A model generated the notes under the pieces. That model had not been told where the DNA came from, did no database searches, and saw only the letters and a list, made by a program, of their open reading frames with translations. Below, piece after piece: positions 20,050 through 31,235 of a stretch of 64,000 nucleotides of DNA (position 1 is the first letter of the stretch; the number at the start of each line of letters is the position of its first letter). Position numbers and translations under genes: made by a program. The DNA is from Diplolepis rosae. Lineage: Eukaryota; Arthropoda; Insecta; Hymenoptera; Diplolepididae. The stretch spans positions 9,300,001 to 9,364,000 of the forward strand of contig JAPYXD010000555.1 of NCBI GenBank assembly GCA_030998225.1, in the 5' to 3' direction.

Positions 20050-20199
20050 CAGGGGCGCAGCTGGGCAAGGGGGAGGGAAGCAACTAGGGGTATCTGCCCT
20101 GGGCCGTGCATGGACCCTCTTTAATGTGGTAGAAAAAAGGAAAGAAAGGGACCCTACATTTTTTTACCCGGGGCCTCGAAATTCCTAGCTACGCCCCTG
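20050..20199. mobile_element. hAT-type MITE, 150 bp, with perfect 8-bp duplication
   Basis: Termini CAGGGGCGCAGCTGGG and CTAGCTACGCCCCTG are inverse. Both flanks are TCAATTTT (20042-20049 and 20200-20207). An 8-bp duplication with CAGGG...CCCTG ends is diagnostic of the hAT superfamily. It is non-autonomous. Confidence 0.95.
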
Positions 20200-20281
20200 T
20201 CAATTTTACTTAATTTTTTTGTTAAATATGTCAGACTAAAAATTTTTCTGAACATGGGAATTCATGACGTGTTTATATACT

Positions 20282-20642
20282 AAGAAAAAAGATTTGATTG
20301 AATCAAAGAAAATCATTTGTTTGAAAGACTTTCTTTGATTTTAAGAAATGATTTATTTGAATCAAATAACATTTGTTTAGTTCAAACAAAATATCTTTGT
20401 GCAAAATAAATATTTATTTAAATCAAATAAATTTTTTTCAAAACAAATAAATTAATATAGCCAAAGATATAATTTGTTTGATTTAAGGCAGCAATTTATT
20501 TGATTTGAACAAATTTTTATTTTATCAAAGATACTTTTTTTAATCAAAAACATTTTATTTTATTTAAATAAATCATTTCTTTATATCAAAGGAAGTCTTT
20601 CAATTAAATAATTTTCTTTGATTCAATCAAATCTTCTTTTTA
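20282..20642. repeat. 361-bp AT-rich hairpin element
   Basis: AAGAAAAAAGATTTGATTGA at the left pairs with TCAATCAAATCTTCTTTTTA at the right, and the arms continue (ATCAAAGAAAATCATTTG against AATAATTTTCTTTGATTC). It belongs to the TTTGATTC-rich palindromic family. Confidence 0.7.
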
Positions 20643-21400
20643 GAGTATACCTATAGGATAAGCTGACTAATTTTCCAAATACTCAGATATTATAAATAAT
20701 TTGAAATTGAGTTTGTATCAATAGTAAAAAGAATAATCCATTTTATTATTTACAACCTAAATTTACTGCAAAAATATGTTTATAATTGCGTATAATTAAA
20801 TTACGTGAAATGTTAATTGTTGTGTATTAAATTTAGTCTATCAGTATATCAGATTTAATTTACCAGTTTCTTGTTAACAAATAACATATCGAGACATTAA
20901 ATTTCAGATACGAATGAGTACGTATATTAATAATATTTTTAACAGTATTGAATGCAACTTTTTAATTATCTACAAAAATTAATAAAACCTAATTGAATCA
21001 AGTCGGAAATTAACTCGAGATAATATAACTGGATTTAATATAAATTCTTGTAAAATAGACTGAGAACTTTAGTGAATTCAACTCAATTGAACTGAATTAA
21101 AAGCAAATTCGAGACAGTAAAAGTAAAATTTAAAAAAAAAGTAAAATTTTACTAAATTAAATTAATTTAAAGTATACATAGTTATATAGTATAAAATACT
21201 TATATATATGTTCATTGCAATCCTAGATAATTTATCTTTTATATTATTTTATATTATATTATAAAAAAACGAATATAATATAATTTTATTCCTTTTGAAT
21301 AGAATATAAAAACATTCTTTCATCCATATTTAATATACTTTCTTGGTTTATTATGTCACGATTCAAAAATATTTATAGCAATTTTATTCAATTACCCAAT
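20643..21400. other. very AT-rich intron, nothing recognised
   Basis: Long A/T runs and TATATTA words with no coding frame or repeat end. Confidence 0.5.
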
Positions 21401-21590
21401 CAGGCTTGAACAACGGGCGCAGTAATAAACCCGTACTGCCGGATACGGGCGCAGAACTGGCACAATACGAGGATGATAAAGCTTCACCAGTACTGATTTG
21501 CCAGTACCAATCAGTACTGGACTTATACGGACATGCCATTACTGGCTAAACAGTACCCGTACTGACAAATTAGTACTGAGAAATGTGAAA
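21400..21590. repeat. GC-rich repeat scrap (AGTACTG words)
   Basis: Repeated AGTACTG/CAGTACT and CCCGTACTG words resemble the CCAATACTGG language of the GC-rich elements at 5.7-7.5 kb. No ends are found; probably a fragment of a related element. Confidence 0.4.
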
Positions 21591-21673
21591 AAAATCGATG
21601 TTTTGAAAATATCACACAGGTGGAACCTCTTAAAGATTTAACAAAATTTTCATTAAAAATATATTCAAAAAAG

Positions 21674-22078
21674 AATTGGACAAATGATCGAAAAAAAAAG
21701 TTGATCAAAATGAGGAATTTCTCATTTTTGTTCATTTACAATATTTTTTATGGAGTTAATTTTAGTAAAAATGTGAAAAATTTTATCTCAAATAAAAGCC
21801 ATGAAAAGTTTTAATCAGATAAAAGTAATAAATTATTAATGATCGAAATCAATAGAGAAATTTTATTTATTTTCAGATAATTTTGGATGATATTATCCCA
21901 CCAATAAAAAATTTTAAATTTTCATCTGATTCAAACTTTTGATGACACATTTTAGAGATAAAATTTTCCAGATTTTCACTAAACAATCTAGATAAAAGAA
22001 ATTTATCAATGGAAAAAACTAAGAAAACAGCCAGTTGGACTAACTTTTTCCGACTGTCCATCCCATTCCTCCCTAAGC
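21674..22078. repeat. hairpin repeat family R9
   Basis: TTGGACAAATGATCGAAAAAAAAAGTT at the left pairs loosely with AACTTTTTCCGACTGTCCA at the right. The inner arms hold AAAATTTTATCTCAAATAAAA and its inverse. Related copies: 30280-30475, 36640-36975, 38105-38417 and 48425-48800. Some ends carry TTAA-GGAATAATTG. Boundaries are approximate. Confidence 0.5.
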
Positions 22079-23091
22079 TAATTTCTTCCAAATATCTCAA
22101 AAAGGAAAAACAATCGTAGACTTTATTTAAGGAAACGATTTTGCAGAACAACGCTTATTTCGTATCTCACATATTTTGGTGAAACAAATCGAATTTTTTC
22201 AATATTAAAATCAAAAAATTAAAATATACATCCTGTCGAAAAATTTCTCGATAATAATGTGTAGACCTTATTTAGCCAAACAATTTTTCATCTCAAAGTT
22301 TTTTTTGTATCTCACATATTTTGTCTAAAAAATGGAATTTTTGAATTTTAATCGTATTTTTTGGAATTGAAACGAAAAATATATCTTTTATCAGAAACTG
22401 TGTGAGACAAAACTTGTAGATCTTTTTGAAACTAACAACATTGTATTCTTACGTTTTTTTCTTATTTTACATATTATTGTTAAAAAATTGAATTTTGGAT
22501 TTTCAATAGTTTTTTTTTTAATTAAAAAGAAAAATATGCATCTTATGAAAAAATGTTACAATTCAAATTTGTAGGTCTTTATTTATTCAATAATATTGTA
22601 TCATAACGTTTTTTCGTATCTCGTATAATTTAACTGGAAAATGGAATTTTGATATTGACTTTTTTCGAATTTGAATATGCTGTAACATTTCTAATTTTGA
22701 TTTAATCAAAAAATGTTATCAGGATAATTTTTAGAGATTTATGAGCACTATCTAAAACCAGTATTGAAATTTTTGATTTTTTCAAAAAATTATTTTCAAA
22801 AACACAAAAGTAGTGCTCAACCCCTCAATTTTGATTGGATGTGGCTGGTTAACGAACTTGTCCTTACTTTTTCGGCTCCGATAAAGTGTACCAAAGCTCA
22901 ATTGAATCTGATAATTCTATCGAGAGTTATGCCGCACACGACCTACTACAGACAGACAGACAGACAGACACTTTCGTAAAAACCATTTTTTCTGACTCAG
23001 GGGGTCTCAAAACGTAAAAAGATTTGATGAAAATTTCGAAAGTCATTTTTCACATAAAACCAATACCTTCTCATCCATGATGAGAATGTAA
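22079..23091 (+). mobile_element. modular repeat R1, 5'-truncated copy
   Basis: Begins abruptly at TTTCTTCCAAATATCTCAAA, inside the R1 core, then follows R1 to its normal end CATGATGAGAATGTA with (ACAG)5. Very similar to 17165-18170. It lacks the GC hairpins and the first two ACATTCTCAT boxes. Confidence 0.85.
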
Positions 23092-23642
23092 CAAGTTTGC
23101 ATGGACTGAAATGGTTCTCAAATAAATCGTGCTTATAAAAGTAATTGAAAATGTTCAAATCTTATTAAGAGAATTATAAAACCACTTTGTGGTAAGATTT
23201 TTAGGTTAAACCAAAAATTCATGGGGCTCGAGAGCAAATGACGAACACTTTGTGCATGGCTTATAACCGGTGACTAAAAGCAAACCGCGTTTCACTTGGC
23301 ATAGCAATTTAACAGGGTTAAGTCACAGCGGTTCCCAGGCTTTTAACACAAACAACGCTTGTGAATTATATATCAAAAGAGCGAAACGCAGCGTAGACTG
23401 TTCTAATATGTACCATCCCAGAATTCTTGAATTGAGAACGCAGAATGTTAAATTTAAACAGATTACAGTATCAATACACACAATATTTGTACAAAGAATT
23501 TATAATACAAATTGAAAGGAAAAAATAAAAAACCGATGATGGTTTTATAAATAATATTTTTCAACAGTCATCACGCTGTGAGTATTTCCCCCGCGATTCG
23601 TTTGACAATTCAAACCTGAACATTTATTTTAACCAAAAGATA
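23092..23642. other. unassigned intron segment
   Basis: Slightly richer in GC than its neighbours. A plus-strand frame (23270-23515, 81 codons) has no recognisable motif. No repeat match in the window. Confidence 0.35.
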
Positions 23643-23644
23643 TA

Positions 23645-24853
23645 TTGGGTTGGCAACAAAGTCATTTCGCTTTTTTCCGCTAGATGGCTTTAGTCGTTCG
23701 AAGTCATTCTTCTCCATTGAAAACTTCAGACCGTAAATAGTATTTGACAACAGACATTTCATAGATTATTCAGTAAAAAAAAATTTTCAAGTTTTGTTGT
23801 TTATTTATTGTTTTGCATTGATTTGAAATGAAGATTCCAGACAGTCATTTTTGTCACATTTTACTTTACTACTTCCGAAAAGGTAAAAACGCAGTGCAAG
23901 CTCGGTACAAGTTGTATGATGTTTATGGTGAAAAATCATTAACAGAACACTAGAGCAATAATTGGTTTGCCTGTTTTCGTTCCGGAGATGTTCACCTCAA
24001 AGATGCACCACGCTCTGTACGCCCAACTGAAGTTGACGATGACAAAATAAGAGCAATAATAGAAAATAACCGGCGTAGTACGACACGAGAGATCGCAGAG
24101 ATGCTTAACATATCACATACATGCATTGAAAGACATTTAAAACAACTTGGTTACGTTAATAAGCTCGATATTTGGGCTCCTCACAAATTTAACGAAATTC
24201 AACTCACCAAACGAATTTCCATTTGCGATTCACTGCTGAAACGTAACGAAACCGATCCATTTTCAAAGCGAATCATAACGAGCGATGAAAAATGGGTTGT
24301 TTACGATAACCTCGTGCAAAAAAGATCATGGAGCAAGCGAGATGAGCCTGTACAATCGACATCAAAAGCCGATATTCATTAAAAGAAGGTTATGCTGAGT
24401 GTTTGGTGGGATTTCAAAGGTATTGTTTATTTTGAGCTGTTCCCAAGGAAACAAACTATCAAATCAAATGTCTGCTATTGTCAGCTAATGAATCTGGACA
24501 GAGAAATCAAGGAAAAGCGGCTAGAACTGGCAATTCATAAAGGCGTCATCTTCCATCAAGATAACGCCAGATCACATACATGTTTGGTCACTCGCAAAAA
24601 ATTATTGGAGTTAGACTGGAAAGTGATCCCTCAACCGCCATTTGAATTTGAATGGAAAAACATTCGATTCAGTTTTTTGCCTCTAAGAACCAAGTTTTCT
24701 AAGAAAGCGGAATTATGAAGCTGACTGAAGGATGGCAAAAGGTCATCGAACAAAATGGTCAATAGATAATTGAATTATGTTTGTTATTTGTATTAATAAA
24801 CTTGCTTTGACAATCATGAAAAAAAAAACGAAATGACTTTGTTGCCAACCCAA
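23645..24853 (+). mobile_element. mariner transposon, complete ends, internally deleted (family M2)
   Basis: TA at 23643-23644 and 24854-24855 flank a 1209-bp element. The terminal inverted repeats are TTGGGTTGGCAACAAAGTCA and its inverse GACTTTGTTGCCAACCCAA. The ends and the transposase resemble mariner subfamilies common in insects. It carries a dead transposase. Confidence 0.95.
23828..24763 (+). pseudogene. mariner transposase pseudogene (family M2)
   Basis: ATG at 23828 opens the normal N-terminus (MKIPDSHFCHILLYYFRKGK). The helix-turn-helix half follows (NWFACFRSGDVHLKDAPRS, then STTREIAEMLNISHTCIERH), then the first catalytic block TSDEKW and the second, FHQDNARSHT. It is broken by TAG at about 23952, where an in-frame residue is expected before NWFACFRSG, and by TAA after KADIH at about 24380. 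Between PQPP and the C-terminal remnant the third catalytic block (SPDLAPSDY in relatives) is missing, with a frame change: a deletion of roughly 100 bp. That matches the element being shorter than the usual ~1.3 kb. It cannot make active enzyme. Confidence 0.93.
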
Positions 24854-24915
24854 TAGATATAAAAAAAGAGACTTTTGAAATCCAAAAATGAAGTCGACAG
24901 GGCTGGCAAAACATA

Positions 24916-25819
24916 CGAAAGCTGCTCAATAAGTCCGTGACTTCACGATAGATGGTGCTGTTATCGTAAATATGTTACTACTCTTAGAGAATACCATCTA
25001 TTATCAGTGCGTATACAAAGTTTCAAGTCAGTACGTTGGTTAGAAAATTTTTTACAGTCAGTTGAATTTAGTTTTTCATTGTTAAAACAAAACCATGGAA
25101 AAAAGCTCGTGTGGTTGCGTCTGAGCAATGTTTGGGCATGTTTGAACGTAATTCAAAGGAATTTTTGCGATGTTATGTAACTGTTGATGAAACGTGGATT
25201 CATTATTATACGCCAGAAACAAAAAATCAGTCGAAAATGTGGACTGGGCCCGGCGAATCTGCGCCGAAAAAAGCGATGACGGTTCCATCAGCCGGTAGTC
25301 ACAATTTTTTGGGACTCACCTGGTATAATATCAATCGATTATCTACAGAAGGGAAAAACTATTACAGGAGAGTATTATGCCTCATTTTTAGATCGATTTG
25401 ATGCTATACTGCAGGAAAAGTGGCACCATCTGGCGAAAAAAAGTGCTTTTCCACCACGACAATGCACCAGCTCACACGAGTGCCATTGCCACAGCCAAAT
25501 TATTTGATTTACGCTACAATATACTTCCTCATCCACCTTATTCCACAGATTTGGCTCCTTCCGATTATTTTTTGTTTCCTAACATGAAAACTTGGCTTGG
25601 AGATAAAAGATTTTCATCGAAGGAAGAGATCATTGCTGTGACAAATGAATATTTTATGGGGTTTGATAAAATTTACCTTTAAGAGGGCATAAAAAAGCTT
25701 GAGTACCGCTATAATAAATGTATACAGTTAGAAGAGGACTATGTTGAAAAATAAATTGGAATTTTTGTTATAAAAAGTGTTCTTCATTTCAAAGTCACAG
25801 ACTTATTGAACAGCCCTCG
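24916..25819 (+). mobile_element. mariner transposon, internally deleted (family M1)
   Basis: TA at 24914-24915 and 25820-25821. Terminal inverted repeats CGAAAGCTGCTCAATAAGTC and its inverse GACTTATTGAACAGCCCTCG. At 904 bp it is about 400 bp short. The deletion joins the start codon region directly to the middle of the transposase. It is inserted in the hAT MITE 24898-26076. Confidence 0.95.
25095..25765 (+). pseudogene. mariner transposase remnant (family M1)
   Basis: After ATGGAAAAA the N-terminal DNA-binding half is deleted. The frame of ARVVASEQCLGMF is off by one relative to the ATG. What remains shows the first catalytic block (VDETWIHYY), KMWTGPGESAPKK and PSAG, then small deletions and frame changes around 25300-25440. 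The second block HHDNAPAHT and third STDLAPSDYFLF follow. The frame ends DKIYL-TAA at 25679-25681, the same premature stop as in the copy at 1-605. Dead copy. Confidence 0.92.
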
Positions 25820-26084
25820 TATTTTTCTGGAGTGGGTAGTGGTTGACGGGGGGGGAGGTCATATCAATAGATCAAGTATATCAGAGGACTCTGAAAAAAA
25901 ATGCACAGTGGTGATTAACATGTTTATTTGTCATTTGTTGTCAAAATTTTACTGCTCCAATCGCAAATCAATTTTTTTAAATTTTTCACTCAAATTTTCG
26001 TGTGGGTAAGTACCCACCCAGAGATTTTCAGTGTGGGTAGTACTACCCACCATACCCACCCCTTCCGCCAGCCCTGGAAGTCAA

Positions 26085-27000
26085 AATGTGATGAAGCATA
26101 GTATTGTAATTAAAAAAATATTTCTCGTGTTAAAAAGAACTATTAGAAGAAACCGTTCTAGAAAACTATTGCATCCAATTAAATCCGATTGAGGTGACTA
26201 GACTTTTTTCAGTGACATTATTAAAACTGATTCATTTTATAAGTTTCAATAGAGTTTCTGAATCAGGTCCATTCGAGTCAACTTGACTCATTCGAATCCA
26301 ATGATACTTTCCGAAAAGGGAACATAAGAATCAGTAATCCAAAGCATGAAGTACAAGAAGTTTTTAAAAGTCAGTCTAATTTTATTATAGAAAAGCTTCT
26401 GATATGTACGACAGAAATAATGGAATACTTAATGTAATGTCTTACCCTCCGATCGAATTCTAAATCCCCAAAAAACTATGGGGTGTCTTCTATCGACATT
26501 TGCACTCGTAATTCAATTCTGTCACCCCACATGCGTTTTTGATTCAATTACCGATGAGTCATGATAGAAAAAAATTGAAGTAAAATTATTACAATGTATC
26601 AAAACAATTCTGCTCTTTATAAAATATTAAAAGTAGAGTATTTAAAATAATTTTTCGAAATGTAGAACTTGTTTTCAAAAAGATAGAATTTAAGGGGTTA
26701 AGCTCTACTCTAATAGAGGCAGACAAAAATAGGCATATTTTGTTGTTTTTTTTTCAGCGAAACCATGAAATAAATCGAGATTACAAAATAGGATTTCTAT
26801 TACACATGTAATTGACTGTATAAAATAATTTTATTAAAGCTACAGATGTCAAAATGGCGACTGTGCAGCATTTTTCCGATGACGCCTTTATTTCTGGAAG
26901 GTCCACGGCCGAACAAACAACTCCTGTAATTTTTTAGTTATGATGAATCCCTGAAGTTTTTTTTATTACAAATAAGAATAGCTAGAGAAGTACGTACACT
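26085..27000. other. unassigned intron segment
   Basis: AT-rich with a few GC-balanced patches (26820-26900). No frames of note, no repeat ends recognised. Confidence 0.4.
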
Positions 27001-27355
27001 ATACTTTCGAGCGGTGTAACCCAAATCTCAAATAAGTTCAAAGGGAACCGTAGGATCGGCGACGAACGTCAGGTTTTAAATGTTAAATTTGTGCCCCCAC
27101 TAATTTCATACCAATGGACCTAATTCAAATTTTTTGTCTTCCTTTTACTCGTTTTTTTTTAATAAAAGCATTTGACAAATTGAAAAGGACAATATAACGA
27201 GTAAAAGGAAGAAAAAAATTTGAATTAGGTCCATTGGTATGGAATTGGTCGGGGCACAAAGTTGAGCATCTTAAACCTGGCATTCCTTGCCGATCCTGCG
27301 GTTCCCTTTGGACTCATTTGAGATTTGGGCTACACCGTTTGAAAGTATAGAATAT
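27001..27355. repeat. 355-bp hairpin element, centre at 27180
   Basis: Left arm ACCAATGGACCTAATTCAAA...TTCCTTTTACTCGTT pairs with the right arm AACGAGTAAAAGGAAG...TTTGAATTAGGTCCATTGGT. The arms extend through GGGAACCGTAGGATCGGC and GCCGATCCTGCGGTTCCC to CTTTCGAGCGGTGTAACCC and its inverse. Outside these the sides differ. No target duplication seen. Confidence 0.8.
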
Positions 27356-27647
27356 CCTGGGCAAAATGAAGAAAAAAATTATCAAAATCCAAGTAGTATT
27401 GACGAAAAAATGCATGTTTACCGTGAGCGCTCGAATTCCGGCCCGATTTTTGGCTCAGTTCCCTTAAGGGCATGTAATAATTTAAAAAAGTAGTAAGTTC
27501 ATGTGAACAATTTGGTCAAATTTCTACATGTTTGTGTTTAAAATACATGAAATGTTCTCGTTAAAATTTGATAAATAGTAGAGAAGATATAAACGGACGT
27601 AGATAGACTACTGTTGATTTCAAAATTAAATAAAAGTTCTCAATATA

Positions 27648-28390
27648 CAGGGTGGGCCATATAAAATTTTAAATTTAAAAAGTCAATAAAAAAAACGGTT
27701 TGATATTTTTCAAAGGTCTAACATTTATTTGAAAGGTTGTTTTATGAAATTTATTTGTGGAAAACAATTTCGGACAAATGACCACCACGGCTGAGTTTAC
27801 AGTAACTTATCCGATCCACCCAATTTTGGAGTACTTTCTCGATGGTTTCAGGCCTTATGGCAGCAACAGCAGCTTGAATCTCATAGCAATGTTATCCAAA
27901 TTTTTCTTTAAGCAAATTGAAGAGGAAGACTTGGACAACATTTGGTTCCAGCAGGACGGCGCTACGTGCCATACAGCAAACGCTACACTCAATCTTTTAC
28001 GCCCTATCTTCGAAAATCTCATAATCAGCAAAAGAGGTGATGTGAATTGGCCCCCCAGAAGCTGCGATTTAACTCCGTTGGACTATTTTCTGTGGGGAGC
28101 TGTTAAAGATAAATGTTACGCCAACCATCCAGAAACAATTCAAGATATAAAGTACGAGATTCAAGCTGCTGTTGCTGCCATAAGGCCTGAAACCATCGAG
28201 AAAGTACTCCAAAATTGGGTGGATCGGATAAGCTACTGTTAACTCAGCCGTGGTGGTCATTTGTCCGAAATTGTTTTCCACAAATAAATTTCATAAAACA
28301 ACCTTTCAAATAAATGTTAGACCTTTGAAAAATATCAAGTCGTTTTTTTTATTGACTTTTTAAATTTAAAATTTTATATGGCCCACCCTG
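27648..28390 (+). mobile_element. Tc1/mariner-type element with 235-bp inverted ends made of its own transposase 3' end
   Basis: TA at 27646-27647 and 28391-28392. The termini CAGGGTGGGCCATATAAAA and inverse start two arms of exactly 235 bp (27648-27882 and 28156-28390). The right arm contains the last ~29 codons of the transposase, so the left arm is an inverted copy of coding sequence. The 5' half of the original element has been replaced by this inverted copy. Confidence 0.92.
27883..28242 (+). pseudogene. transposase C-terminal remnant (DDE, Tc1/mariner type)
   Basis: About 120 codons of a Tc1/mariner-related DDE transposase. Second catalytic block FQQDGATCHTA; third block PPRSCDLTPLDYFLWG; tail ending VDRISYC-stop. 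The first catalytic Asp and the DNA-binding domain are gone. An open frame continues upstream to 27757, but that part is the antisense of the C-terminus read from the inverted arm, so the 161-codon frame is a chimera and not an intact protein. The mirrored 70-codon frame on the minus strand (28281-28069) is the same artefact. Confidence 0.9.
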
Positions 28391-28392
28391 TA

Positions 28393-29454
28393 CATCGCTG
28401 AAATTGAACTTTTTTCAATTTCAAAATCAAAAGTCCGTTTTCATCTTAACTACTATTCCCCAAATTTTTAAAAGAAAATTTTATGTACTTTAGACACAAA
28501 CAAACCTAACCTAAAATTTAAAAAATTTGCTCATCTCTCTTTTCATGTGAATTTTTTTTTTATTTTGAGAAATAAACGATCAACATGCAAAAAAAATCAT
28601 TGTGATATCTTATGCCATTCTGTAGAAAAAGAATGTTGAATTTTGGCCCGAAAACCGAGTCACAAGGTGGAAATCCCCCGTAAGTCTCGTATGTATGAAA
28701 ACTGCAATACATTATTTTAAATCAAAATTCATTCCGTAATTTAAATAATATTGGTAATGTTGTATTCAGTTACTCTGATATTTTGTTTTTAAAAATCTAT
28801 TTAACGCTGGCACGTATTTGAAAATTCATAAACGCTGACAACCCTCTTGAATAATTACATAAGGTATATATGCAGAGCTTAACGTAGTTCAGCCCTTAGT
28901 TCAGAATGACCAGCAGTGTCCAGAGTTCATTAAGTTAATCCATTTACGACATTGGCTGAATTAACATGGTTCCGCACTCATTGAAAGAAATTCACGAAAC
29001 GCGGCCTTTCACGAAACGTAACTCTGTAATCTACAAAACACCACGTGTTTCTACTTCAACAACAAAATTAACAAAAAATTCTGATTTGATTAAAATGCGT
29101 CAGAACTGGAATCAGACTTGGTATTTATTCCTAAAAAGCAGAATCAATTATAGCATAACTAATTGAATGGCAAAAGGTCATTCAGTAATTCACTTGTCAC
29201 AATTTAAGCCAATAATTGTGAGTTCAAAATAACTGAATTTGAATTCTTACAGATTCATTTTAGTCAACTTTTGACCTTTAAATCAGTTTTGCTATAACTG
29301 ATTTAGAGATTTTAATTCTTCGGATCTTTTTCATCGAATTTTCAGTTTTAATTCATTTAAGTGTTAAATACAGTACCTTAGGGAATTAAAAGACTGCTTG
29401 TTACTATTTTCGCAATTTTTGAAGTATCGGAATATAATTATAACATTTAACTAC
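28393..29454. other. intron with a TTAA-MITE fragment (28541-28674)
   Basis: 28541-28674 matches the right half of the element at 43943-44433 (ATCATTGTGATATCTTATGC, TTTTGGCCCGAAAACCGAGT, ACAAGGTGGAAATCCCCC). The rest is AT-rich; a 66-codon frame at 28966-29166 has no motif. Confidence 0.5.
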
Positions 29455-30164
29455 ACCCAGAAAAAAGTTTGATCGATGCAATAAAAATTTGGTTGGACCA
29501 ATCAAATAAATGGATTGATTTACAGTTACTCAAAGTTTTCTCTGATTCAACTGAATCTTTGGTCGTTTTAACCAAAATTCCTATTGTTTCAACCAAATTG
29601 TTTTGTAGATTGAATAATTTGGTAGACTTAACTAAAAATTTTCTTTGAATCCATCATTATTTTTCTGAATCAACCAAAATTTTTTTAATTTAACTTAATA
29701 TTTTTTTATATCTAAAAAAAAGTTTATTTAAACCAAATAAGATTTTTATTCTGAATATGAGAATATTTAACATTTATGTCACATTCAAATCTTATTGTGT
29801 AGATAAATCTAGAAAAAATAAAGATGTTTTAGTAGGTCACCAAAATGCTACAGAAATATATCTTTGCAACAAAGTCAAAATCTTTAACAAATTTTTATTT
29901 CATCAAGAAAGAATATAGTCGATTCAACCAAACCATTTTGTCTAATGAATCAAGCTATTTTGTTCAATAAAATGAAATTTGGTTACATCGACAGAAATAA
30001 TTTTTTGATTGAACCAAATTGTAGTAAAACAAATCATCTTTGGTTGAATAAAACCAATTTTTTGTTTGGTTATACTGAATATTTTCTTAATTTTCAAACA
30101 ACCAAATTCTATGGTTATACCAAAAAAAAATCATTTTAGTTCATCCAAATACTTTTCTGAGTGT
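29455..30164. repeat. 710-bp AT-rich element with ACACCCAGAAAA ends
   Basis: Begins ACACCCAGAAAAAAGTTTGA and ends CAAATACTTTTCTGAGTGT. The interior is dense in ACCAAA/TTTGGT words that pair across the element. Non-coding; same family as 3868, 32056 and 46032. Confidence 0.6.
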
Positions 30165-30279
30165 TATTTTCGGATCTATTGGAATTTTTATCAAATTGAA
30201 ATTTGATTTAGAGACGTTAAAACTGTTTTAAAAATAAGCTGTTTCATGATTTTCGACAAAACTTTATTACTTAATTTAA

Positions 30280-30466
30280 GGAATAATTGAAAAGATAATC
30301 GGAAAAAAGTTAGTCAAATAAACTACTTCCTTGGTTTTTTTCATTAATAATTTTAATTTATCGAGCTTTTTTTAGTGGGTGTGAAAACTTTTATCTTAAA
30401 TAAAATGATCCTTGAAAAGTTTCAATCGGATAAAAACTATAGATTTTTAATGGTTTCCTATTATTT
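30280..30466. repeat. R9 half-element with TTAA at its left end
   Basis: TTAA (30276-30279) then GGAATAATTGAAAAGATAATC. The mirrored sequence GATTATCCG...AATTATTCC-TTAA occurs at 38397-38421. The right arm is replaced by an R2 fragment. Confidence 0.5.
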
Positions 30467-31052
30467 TAAGACTTGAAATTATATTATCAGTCGTGTCATA
30501 TGGGAGAAAAAACATTTATTTTTTAAGAACAAAATTTAAAATTTACGAAAAGTAATACTTTTAAAAATGTTTTTTATACTAGACTTTTTCCCTGCTATCG
30601 CTTCTTACCAATTTCTCAACAATAATTGGATAATTGATTTTGGAAATCAACATATTTTTTCGAGAAAAATTTTTCTCTACAACTCTATTGTTCCTAATTT
30701 TTAAAATAAGTGAATAATCTCCCAATATATTTATTTTTTTTTAATATTTCTTTTGAAAAAATTCTTTCAACGATTTCAGTTGCTGAGAACTTTACTTTTA
30801 ATTATTGTAAACAGTAAAGTTGTAGAGAATATTTTTCCCGAAAAAAGGGCATAATTCATGAAAATCCAATCATTTCTAAAAAAATTGGTGACACACGATA
30901 GGAAGAAAAAATCTTATTAGAAAAAAATTTATAATTTTTTTATTAAAAATAATGTTTTTTCATTCATATAATACCATTGATGATAATATTATTTCAAGTT
31001 TTAAAATCATAACAAATTTTGTTTCAGAGACCTGATTTTTGCCAAAACTACC
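30467..31052. mobile_element. TTAA MITE family R2 type B, left-truncated
   Basis: Right end TTTTGCCAAAACTACC followed by TTAA (31053-31056). The arms contain TATTATCAGTCGTGTCATAT and its inverse ATATAATACCATTGATGATA, but the GGTAGTT left end is missing. Confidence 0.7.
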
Positions 31053-31127
31053 TTAAAAACAAAATAACCTTGTTTTAAATTTATTTTCATACATGCATGT
31101 TCTGTACATTGAAAGGAGTCGACTCAC

Positions 31128-31235
31128 CTGGATTCTAGCCTCGTTCAATTTCGTGCTCCTCGCTAATTCCTCTCTGCAGTATATGTCCGGGTAATGAGAT
31201 TTCGCAAACGCCGATTCCAATTCCGCTAGCTGTTC
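31128..31235 (-). CDS. unc-42: homeobox gene, exon with homeodomain helices 1-2
   Basis: 108-bp exon, phase 0 at both ends, between acceptor TTTCGTAG and donor CAG|GTGAGT. It encodes 36 residues, [20 protein letters not shown] followed by [16 protein letters not shown], i.e. homeodomain positions 11-46. Diagnostic residues are L16, F20, Y25, R31, L40, A43, R44 and I45. The YPDI...REELA...EARIQ pattern is shared by Prop1 and unc-42 proteins. Helices 1 and 2 support the fold; base contacts come from the next exon. It joins the preceding exon (ending RRRHRTTFTQ) and the following one (starting VWFQNRR) without frame change, which gives one intact 60-residue domain. The next intron, 23.3 kb, is the largest in the window and is packed with mobile DNA. 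Confidence 0.97.

Larger units (their letters stand above)
24898..26076. mobile_element. hAT-type MITE split by a mariner
   Basis: Ends CAGGGCTGGC and GCCAGCCCTG are inverse and flanked by GAAGTCGA (24890-24897) and GAAGTCAA (26077-26084), an 8-bp duplication with one mismatch. Without the nested mariner (24916-25819 plus one TA) the element is only about 270 bp. It holds a GTGGGTAGTACTACCCAC palindrome near the right end. Confidence 0.85.

Noticed and set aside
23270..23515. 81-codon frame
   Set aside because: Begins without ATG, no motif, composition like intron.
27757..28242. 161-codon frame as an intact transposase
   Set aside because: The first ~42 codons are antisense of the C-terminus read through the inverted arm; the N-terminal domain and first catalytic Asp are absent.
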